Positions 6,331 through 10,672 of a stretch of DNA of 10,672 nucleotides are shown one piece after another. The stretch comes from Anaerolineaceae bacterium. Lineage in GTDB: Bacteria; Chloroflexota; Anaerolineae; 4572-78. Where the stretch lies: contig JANTHQ010000037.1 in NCBI GenBank assembly GCA_024762375.1, positions 1 to 10,672 of the forward strand, written 5' to 3'. The notes under the pieces are model-generated. The model saw only the letters and a list, made by a program, of their open reading frames with translations, had not been told where the DNA came from and made no database searches. Position 1 is the stretch's first letter. The number at the start of each line of letters is the position of its first letter. A program made the translations under genes and the position numbers.

Positions 6331-6359
6331 CTGACAGCCCCCGCGATGAGTGATATAGT
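6331..6359 (+). promoter_or_regulatory. Sigma70-type promoter with extended -10 for flbD-motA-motB-fliL-fliM-fliN
   Basis: -35 CTGACA (6331-6336), a 17-base spacer, -10 TATAGT (6354-6359) with TGA just before it (extended -10). The start is expected near 6366, about 47 bases before flbD ATG 6413. The hexamer, spacing and TGn element are the same as in the divergent promoter on the other side. Confidence 0.75.
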
Positions 6360-6412
6360 GACGATTGGAAATATGCCACACCGAATGGGCGAATTTCCGT
6401 TTGGAGAGAACT

Positions 6413-6634
6413 ATGATTCGTGTGACACGGCTGAACAACAGTGAATTTTGGGTGAACCCGGACTTGATTCAATTTATTGAAGAAACGCCCGATACCGTCA
6501 TTTCACTGACCACCGGCGTAAAAATAGTAGTGCTCGAACCTGCGGCGGATATCGTGAAGGCCATCATTGAATTTCGAAAGCAATCAGCCGGGCAGTTACC
6601 GTCGGTGGTAGAAAAAGACACCGGAGAGGAATAA
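6413..6634 (+). CDS. flbD: Flagellar FlbD family protein
   Basis: The product has 73 residues. It matches the small FlbD family found ahead of motA in many Firmicutes, Thermotoga and spirochaete clusters: MIRVTRLNNSEFWVNPDLIQ, then IEETPDTVISL and a Gly-Val-Lys strand. The tail is short, charged and variable. The molecular role of this family is poorly defined, and it is unrelated to the Caulobacter NtrC-type regulator also called FlbD. An upstream in-frame TTG at 6365 is rejected because it lies at the predicted transcription start; ATG 6413 has GGAGAG at good spacing. The stop is 3 bases before motA, whose ribosome site GGAGAGG lies in the last flbD codons, so the two are likely coupled. 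Confidence 0.93.
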   Translation: MIRVTRLNNSEFWVNPDLIQFIEETPDTVISLTTGVKIVVLEPAADIVKAIIEFRKQSAGQLPSVVEKDTGEE

Positions 6635-6637
6635 GAT

Positions 6638-7411
6638 ATGGATATCGCAACGATTTTGGGTTTTGCCATTGCGTATGGTGCATATTTCGCCTCGATGCTT
6701 ATGAACGGCGATAATCCGGCAAATCTGGTCAACATCCCGTCGCTGGTGATGGTGGTTGGCGGCGGATTCGGGGTGGTAATTTTGGCCCATCCGCTCAAAC
6801 TGGTGATGTCCATCCCGGCATTGATTATGAAAACCTTCAAAGGGGTGGCCGCCGACCCGAAAGCGGAAATTGACCGTTTTGTGGAATTGGCCGACCAAGC
6901 TCGCCGGGAAGGTCTGCTTTCGCTGGAAGAGCAGATTGGCAACATCGATAACGATTTCGTCAAAAAAGGCATTATGCTGGTGGTAGACGGCGTTGACCCC
7001 GCAGTGGTGCGCGACATTATGGAAATCGACAACGAATTGATGTCGCGGCGGCACAAAGATGGCGCGGCGGTGATTGATATGCTCGGTTCGGTCAGCCCGG
7101 CGATGGGCATGCTCGGGACGGTGACCGGGTTGGTTGGCGTTTTGGGCAACTTGGCCGACGCTTCTTCGCTGGGGCCGTCGGTGGCGGTGGCATTTTTGAC
7201 CACCCTGTACGGCGTTATCCTGTCGAACTTCTTTTACGCGCCGTTGGCCAACAAACTCAAACAGAACGATAGAGACGAGATGGTTGCCCGCGAGGTGATT
7301 GTGGAAGGAATTTTGGCCATTCAAGCCGGAGAAAACCCGCGAATCGTCCGTGAAAAACTGGAATCATTCCTGCCGCCGAAAATGCGCGGTGGCGACGAAA
7401 GCGCGGAATAA
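6638..7411 (+). CDS. motA: Flagellar motor stator protein MotA
   Basis: The product has 257 residues, the normal length for the MotA/PomA class. MotA forms the pentameric part of the membrane stator that pushes on FliG. Four membrane segments are visible: about 2-21, 32-50, 150-172 and 182-202. A cytoplasmic loop lies between the second and third and holds R90 and E97/E98 (ARREGLLSLEE), the FliG-contacting charges. The prolines that couple ion flow to movement are present: P154 in SPAMGMLGTVTG and P202 in YAPLANKL. Thr residues after P154 resemble sodium-type PomA but also occur in proton stators, so the ion is not settled. ATG 6638 follows GGAGAGG inside flbD. motB starts 14 bases downstream. 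Confidence 0.97.
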   Translation: MDIATILGFAIAYGAYFASMLMNGDNPANLVNIPSLVMVVGGGFGVVILAHPLKLVMSIPALIMKTFKGVAADPKAEIDRFVELADQARREGLLSLEEQIGNIDNDFVKKGIMLVVDGVDPAVVRDIMEIDNELMSRRHKDGAAVIDMLGSVSPAMGMLGTVTGLVGVLGNLADASSLGPSVAVAFLTTLYGVILSNFFYAPLANKLKQNDRDEMVAREVIVEGILAIQAGENPRIVREKLESFLPPKMRGGDESAE

Positions 7412-7425
7412 CAGGAGCTTTTATC

Positions 7426-8286
7426 GTGGCGAAGAAACAAAAATGCGAAGATTGCCCGGTATCGGAAGCGTGGATTACCAGTTGGGCAGATATGATGTCG
7501 CTGTTGCTGGTGTTTTTTATGGTGCTGTATGCCATGGCCAACACCGATTTGAAAAACTTCGCCGAAGTTGCCGCCTCGCTGCGAGCTGCCTTCAACAGTA
7601 TCGGCACGGCGCAAACGTCTCTCATCGGCACCAGCCATGGCGGCGCAACCTCGCCGAGCACGACCACTTCCGCGCCACTTTTCTTCCAAACCCTTCCGCC
7701 GCGCCAGCGAGATTTTAATCGCGTCAGCACCGAACTGGCGGTTTTGGCCCAACAATTGGACGTTGGCGGTGAAATTGATGTGAATTTGACGCTGGAAGGT
7801 ATGATTATCAGTCTGTCGAATGAGTTGGCATTTAAACCTGGCAGCACCGAACTTCGCCCCGAAGCAAAAGTAGTGCTCGACCAAGTAGCAGATTTTCTGC
7901 GCAATTCCGACAACAAAATTCGGGTGGAAGGCAACACCGATGATATTCCGCCCAACGACCCGCGATACCCCACCAATTGGGATTTATCGGTGGCACGGGC
8001 TGTCTCCATCGTGCGATATTTGTCAGAAGAGGATGGCATCGCACCCAACCGGCTCACCGCGGCGGGCAATGGCGAATTTAACCCGGTGGTACCCAATGCC
8101 GACCCGAAAAGCCGGGCGAAAAACCGGCGTGCCGATTTGGTCATCATTTACCCCAACGGCACAAAACGGTTTTCGCTATCCGTTCCCGGTATCGAATTGC
8201 CGCCGGTGCCCGGTACCGAAACCGTCACGCCCACAGCAGAAACCGCTCCGGCCGAGCCGGCGGTTCAACCGGAAAACGGGCAATAG
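7426..8286 (+). CDS. motB: Flagellar motor stator protein MotB
   Basis: The product has 286 residues from a GTG start with AGGAG (7413-7417) upstream. A short cytoplasmic N-terminus with KCEDCP (6-11), a motif seen in several MotB/PomB proteins, precedes one membrane helix (about 19-38). This helix carries the ion-binding Asp22 in SWADMMSLLLVFF. A plug/linker region of about 75 residues follows, Ser/Thr-rich at 68-83. The C-terminal OmpA-like peptidoglycan-binding domain (about 118-243) has VEGNTDD (167-173), NWDLSVARA (184-192) and the KSRAKNRR block (228-235). Position 170 is Asn where most family members have His. A Pro/Thr/Glu-rich tail of ~35 residues follows the domain. The helix is closer to PomB (ADLMSLLMCFF) than to E. 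coli MotB; sodium coupling is possible but unproven. Confidence 0.97.
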   Translation: MAKKQKCEDCPVSEAWITSWADMMSLLLVFFMVLYAMANTDLKNFAEVAASLRAAFNSIGTAQTSLIGTSHGGATSPSTTTSAPLFFQTLPPRQRDFNRVSTELAVLAQQLDVGGEIDVNLTLEGMIISLSNELAFKPGSTELRPEAKVVLDQVADFLRNSDNKIRVEGNTDDIPPNDPRYPTNWDLSVARAVSIVRYLSEEDGIAPNRLTAAGNGEFNPVVPNADPKSRAKNRRADLVIIYPNGTKRFSLSVPGIELPPVPGTETVTPTAETAPAEPAVQPENGQ

Positions 8287-8318
8287 CATTTCCAAACGTG
8301 TATGAAAGGATGTAATCA

Positions 8319-8948
8319 ATGGGAAAAATCAAGGGACTTCTGAACCTCAAAATTATCATCCCCGTGGTGCTTCTGCTGGTGTTGCTGGGTGGATTGGGGT
8401 ATGTGCTGTTGGCGCCCGACACAATGTGGAAACCGTTTTATGTCCGTGTCGATTACACCGACCCGACGCCGACACCCGAACCGACCCCCACGCCGGAGAT
8501 GGGTATTCCGCTGGCAGGGGTAACGCCGCAACCCGGAATGATGGGGCCCGGTGGTGTGCCGTTGGCGAGTTTTATGCGCCCCGGCGAACCGTTGCAAGGC
8601 ATTATGTACAATTTGGACACAAAAGTGGTCAATCTGGCCGAACCCGGCGGGTTGCGCTATCTGCAAACCACTGTCGTGTTGGAATTTTGGCCCAGCATTC
8701 CCAACTACTTTGAGATGTTGCCGGAAGAAAAAACTGTGGCCGAAGACGAATTCAAAACCAAAATTGATGAACTTCGCCCGAAAATTGATGATGCGGTGAT
8801 GACGGTGCTTTCGAGCAAAACGTATGATGACGTGTCGTCCATTGACGGAAAAGAAACGCTCAAAAAAGAAATCATCGATTCGGTGAACAAACTGTTCGGC
8901 TATGATGCCGTTATGAACGTCTATTTTACCGACTTTTTAGTCCAATAA
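8319..8948 (+). CDS. fliL: Flagellar basal body-associated protein FliL
   Basis: The product has 209 residues, longer than the usual ~140-180. FliL is a single-pass membrane protein that rings the stator and modulates its activity. A short basic N-terminus leads to one membrane helix (about 11-32). The family domain starts near residue 92 (LQGIMYNLDTKVVNLAEPGG) and ends with the conserved LKKEIIDSVNKLF and VYFTDFLVQ. Between helix and domain is an extra-long linker (about 44-91) with a Thr-Pro/Glu-Pro repeat (DPTPTPEPTPTPE), then a Gly/Pro/Met-rich segment. This explains the extra length and may lift the domain further from the membrane. The ATG has GAAAGGA upstream. It lies 32 bases after motB and 38 before fliM, the usual order. 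Confidence 0.95.
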   Translation: MGKIKGLLNLKIIIPVVLLLVLLGGLGYVLLAPDTMWKPFYVRVDYTDPTPTPEPTPTPEMGIPLAGVTPQPGMMGPGGVPLASFMRPGEPLQGIMYNLDTKVVNLAEPGGLRYLQTTVVLEFWPSIPNYFEMLPEEKTVAEDEFKTKIDELRPKIDDAVMTVLSSKTYDDVSSIDGKETLKKEIIDSVNKLFGYDAVMNVYFTDFLVQ

Positions 8949-8963
8949 CCGAAACCTTCGGTT
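8947..8963 (+). repeat. Small perfect inverted repeat between fliL and fliM
   Basis: AACCGAA (8947-8953) and TTCGGTT (8957-8963) pair as a 7-bp stem with an ACC loop. The stem begins within the fliL stop codon. No U-run follows, so it is unlikely to be a terminator. The AGAGGG ribosome site of fliM follows at 8971-8976. It resembles the fliE-fliF hairpin in placement and could stabilise or process the mRNA. Confidence 0.5.
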
Positions 8964-8986
8964 GATGCTGAGAGGGCGCTGCCCAT

Positions 8987-9979
8987 ATGTCGCAAGAAAA
9001 AACACTCTCGCAAAAAGAAATTGATGCGCTATTGGCGATATTGCCCAGCGATGGTGCGCCACTGCCCAACGCCCAACCCGACCAATTTATCGCCAATGCC
9101 AAAGCGTATGACTTTCGGTCGCCGGATAAATTTTCAAAAGAGCAGATTCGCACCCTGCAGATGATCCACGAAAATTTCTCGCGGCGACTCACATCATCGT
9201 TATCAGCATTTTTGCGTTCCACCGTGAGTGTATCGCTGGTGCATGTTGAACAGGGCAGTTTTGTCGATTTTCTGCAAAACATCCCCTCGCCATCGCCAAC
9301 CACGGTCTTCCGTTTTGAGCCGTTGCCGGGGCGGGTGATGCTGGCGCTCGACACTGATACCGCCGCAATCGCTATTGACCGGTTGATGGGCGGGCTGGGG
9401 CATCCCATCAGCGATGAACACCAAATCACCGATATCGACCAAAAATTATTGGAAGGCGTGATTGACTATATCGCCGAAGCGATTGCCGAAGCATGGTCGA
9501 ATGTCATTTCCATTTCGGTGAAAACGGTTGAAACAACACTCAACCCGGAATTCGCACAGGTGGCACTGCCATCGGATGCGGCGGTGTTCATCGGGTTTGA
9601 AATGCGAATTCGGGAACTGACCGGCATGATGAGCATTTGTATCCCGTATTCGGTGCTCAAACCGATTGTGTCGGAATTGAGCCCGCACACGTGGGTTGCC
9701 GGCGAAACGCGCGATGCCGGCATTTACCGCGAAACGCTGGAAGCGCACGTGCGCCGCACAGAAGTGGATGTGCGCACTCTGTTGGGCGAAGCCGATGTGA
9801 ATTTTGAAGAAATTTTGCAATTACAAACCGGCGATGTGCTGGTTTTAGACACCCACGTGCAACGGACGCTGCCAATTATGGTTGGCGAAGACAAACGCTT
9901 CAGTGGCCGGCCGGGCACAATTGGGTACCAACTGGCAGTGCAAATTGTGGATGTCTTGGAGGTAAAAAACAGTGGATGA
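8987..9979 (+). CDS. fliM: Flagellar motor switch protein FliM
   Basis: The product has 330 residues, the normal length. FliM links FliG to FliN in the C-ring and binds phosphorylated CheY. The N-terminal CheY-binding motif is clear: LSQKEIDALL (7-16). The middle CheC-like domain (about 40-235) contains the FliG-contacting motif GGLG (135-138) within LMGGLGHPI. The C-terminal SpoA domain (about 245-327) has the typical VDVRTLLGEADVNFEEILQL and GDVLVLD pattern. ATG 8987 has AGAGGG 10 bases upstream. The 3' end overlaps fliN by 8 bases, with the fliN ribosome site inside fliM, so the two C-ring subunits are probably made in a coupled way. Confidence 0.98.
   Translation: MSQEKTLSQKEIDALLAILPSDGAPLPNAQPDQFIANAKAYDFRSPDKFSKEQIRTLQMIHENFSRRLTSSLSAFLRSTVSVSLVHVEQGSFVDFLQNIPSPSPTTVFRFEPLPGRVMLALDTDTAAIAIDRLMGGLGHPISDEHQITDIDQKLLEGVIDYIAEAIAEAWSNVISISVKTVETTLNPEFAQVALPSDAAVFIGFEMRIRELTGMMSICIPYSVLKPIVSELSPHTWVAGETRDAGIYRETLEAHVRRTEVDVRTLLGEADVNFEEILQLQTGDVLVLDTHVQRTLPIMVGEDKRFSGRPGTIGYQLAVQIVDVLEVKNSG
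9958..9963 (+). promoter_or_regulatory. Ribosome binding site supporting the GTG start of fliN
   Basis: GGAGGT lies 8 bases before GTG 9972. The nearby ATG at 9976 is out of frame. The site sits in the last fliM codons and sets the 8-base overlap of the two genes. Confidence 0.8.
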
Positions 9980-10589
9980 TCTCTCGATTTCTCCGGAAGA
10001 ATTGAACAACATCATTGGTGGTGAAAATCAGGAAGCACAACCGGCAGATGCCGACACATCGCCGGAAGCGGACAGCGGCGGGGCGTTGAGTCAGGATGAC
10101 ATTAACCGGTTGCTGGCAGAGCAGACCGGCGGTGCATCTCCGGCGGTGGCACCGACACCGCAAATTTCGGCGGATGAGCTGAACAAAATTACCGGCGCGA
10201 CACCGGTTTCTCCCGTCGGTGCGGCAACCCCTGCGGCACAATCGGTTCCGACTGCGGCGGCCACAACAGGTTCAACTGCCCGTCCGGCGCAATTTGCGCC
10301 GTTACAACCATCGAGCGGGGCAAATGGCAGCGGCAATTTAGATATGCTGCTCGGCGTCAATTTGAAAGTCACCGTTGAGTTGGGCCGCACCCGAATGAGC
10401 ATTGAGGAAATTTTGCAACTCGGCCCCGGTTCGGTTGTCGAACTGGAAAAACTTGCCGGTGAGCCGGTGGATGTGCTCATCAACGACCGGCTCATCGCCC
10501 GCGGCGAAGTGGTGGTCATTGACGACCGGTTTGGTGTTCGCATTACCGATGTTGTGCCACCGGCACAGCGGGTTCACTCCATGCATTAG
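9972..10589 (+). CDS. fliN: Flagellar motor switch protein FliN with long motif-repeat N-terminus
   Basis: The product has 205 residues from a GTG start. The C-terminal SpoA domain (about 122-195) is typical of FliN: NLDMLLGVNLKVTVELGRTR, then IEEILQLGPGSVVELEKLAG and a GEVVVIDDRFGVRI end. It forms the base of the C-ring and helps bind FliH for export. The ~120-residue N-terminal extension is long for FliN and lacks the CheC domain of FliY. It is Ala/Pro/Thr-rich and holds three short motifs: ISPEELNNII (6-15), LSQDDINRLL (39-48) and ISADELNKIT (65-74). Each resembles the CheY-binding LSQKEIDALL of FliM. FliY proteins can carry one such motif; three is unusual in my knowledge. FliN identity is sure; extra CheY docking is inferred. 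Confidence 0.95.
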   Translation: MDDLSISPEELNNIIGGENQEAQPADADTSPEADSGGALSQDDINRLLAEQTGGASPAVAPTPQISADELNKITGATPVSPVGAATPAAQSVPTAAATTGSTARPAQFAPLQPSSGANGSGNLDMLLGVNLKVTVELGRTRMSIEEILQLGPGSVVELEKLAGEPVDVLINDRLIARGEVVVIDDRFGVRITDVVPPAQRVHSMH

Positions 10590-10598
10590 AGTCATCCG

Positions 10599-10672
10599 AT
10601 GAATAACTTTTCTGAATTTTTGCAGAAGAAAAAAAATCACAAATTTAACTGGCTGTGGGTGATAATGCTGAT
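10599..10672 (+). CDS. N-terminus of a membrane protein, probably FliO or another export-gate component (3' end outside window)
   Basis: Only 24 codons are visible: a polar, Lys-rich N-terminus (FLQKKKNHKF) followed by the start of a hydrophobic stretch (NWLWVIML), consistent with a membrane segment preceded by positive charge. It begins 9 bases after the fliN stop with only a weak ribosome site. In flagellar clusters the gene after fliN is usually fliO or fliP. The name is inferred from position; the fragment is too short for family recognition. Confidence 0.5.
   Translation, partial: MNNFSEFLQKKKNHKFNWLWVIML

Larger units (their letters stand above)
6188..6336. repeat. Imperfect inverted repeat with 43-base arms spanning the divergent promoters
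   Basis: Left arm 6188-6230 and right arm 6294-6336 align without gaps as reverse complements at 34 of 43 positions. Matches are concentrated in two blocks: 20 of 21 at the outer end (TGTCAGTAAAA-x-AGGCGTGAA) and 10 of 10 at the inner end (TTTGCGTAAA). The middle of the arms is degenerate. The 63-base centre is not symmetrical and holds a sigma28 promoter. Conservation of blocks rather than the whole arm points to protein-binding sites, not a simple duplication. Confidence 0.85.

Noticed and set aside
6188..6336. The inverted repeat as a miniature transposable element
   Set aside because: No convincing target-site duplication flanks it, matches are confined to discrete blocks, and the outer ends form -35 elements at the same spacing on both sides, which fits promoters better. 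Finding dispersed copies in the genome would reopen this.
6365..6412. TTG-initiated extension of FlbD
   Set aside because: It begins at the predicted transcription start and has no ribosome site; FlbD proteins begin at the MIxVTRLN motif.
7257..8147. Long open frame (296 codons) on the minus strand across motA/motB
   Set aside because: It lies antisense to two certain genes, gives Ser/Arg-rich low-complexity protein with no family motif, and has no promoter or ribosome site context.
8947..8963. The fliL-fliM hairpin as an intrinsic terminator
   Set aside because: The stem is short and no U-run follows; the gene order indicates transcription continues into fliM and fliN.

Overview
This window is a bacterial flagellar locus. 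Two divergent operons leave a shared 315-base promoter region (6098-6412), and a fragment of an unrelated-looking hybrid sensor kinase lies at the left edge. Base composition looks moderate (a little over half G+C by eye) and uniform, with no sign of mobile DNA. The order flbD-motA-motB-fliL-fliM-fliN resembles clostridial, Thermotoga and spirochaete flagellar clusters. A Thr-Pro/Glu-Pro linker of the kind common in extracytoplasmic Chloroflexota proteins is present in FliL. I therefore lean weakly towards a flagellated Chloroflexota-like or other deep-branching bacterium; a marker-gene tree would decide this.

Left part, minus strand (6097 down to 665): a clan-A-like TIM-barrel glycoside hydrolase with no signal peptide, then flgC, fliE, fliF, fliG and fliH. 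The genes are tightly packed, with gaps of 4-37 bases and one 4-base overlap. These encode a proximal rod protein, the MS-ring/rod junction, the MS ring, the rotor torque protein and the export-ATPase regulator. The hydrolase sits where flgB is usually found. fliI, which normally follows fliH, is absent: fliH instead overlaps tail-to-tail with the sensor kinase gene.

Centre (6098-6412): two near-symmetrical divergent sigma70-type promoters, each with an extended -10. They lie at the outer ends of a 43-base imperfect inverted repeat. Each arm also holds two GCGTRAA-like boxes 22 bases apart, centred near -47 and -69 of the predicted starts. Between the arms, facing right, is an excellent sigma28 (FliA/SigD) promoter match, TAAAGTTC-N11-TCCGATAA. 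This looks like coordinated early control of both operons by one activator plus late sigma28 control of the stator/switch operon.

Right part, plus strand (6413 to the end): flbD, motA, motB, fliL, fliM, fliN and the first codons of a membrane protein in the usual fliO/fliP position. MotA/MotB form the stator, FliL the stator-associated protein, and FliM/FliN the switch complex that works with FliG from the left operon. FliN is unusual: it has a long N-terminal extension with three copies of a motif resembling the CheY-binding motif of FliM.

The most interesting points are the mirror-image regulatory region, the signal-less glycosidase coupled to flgC, and the triple FliM-like motif in FliN.
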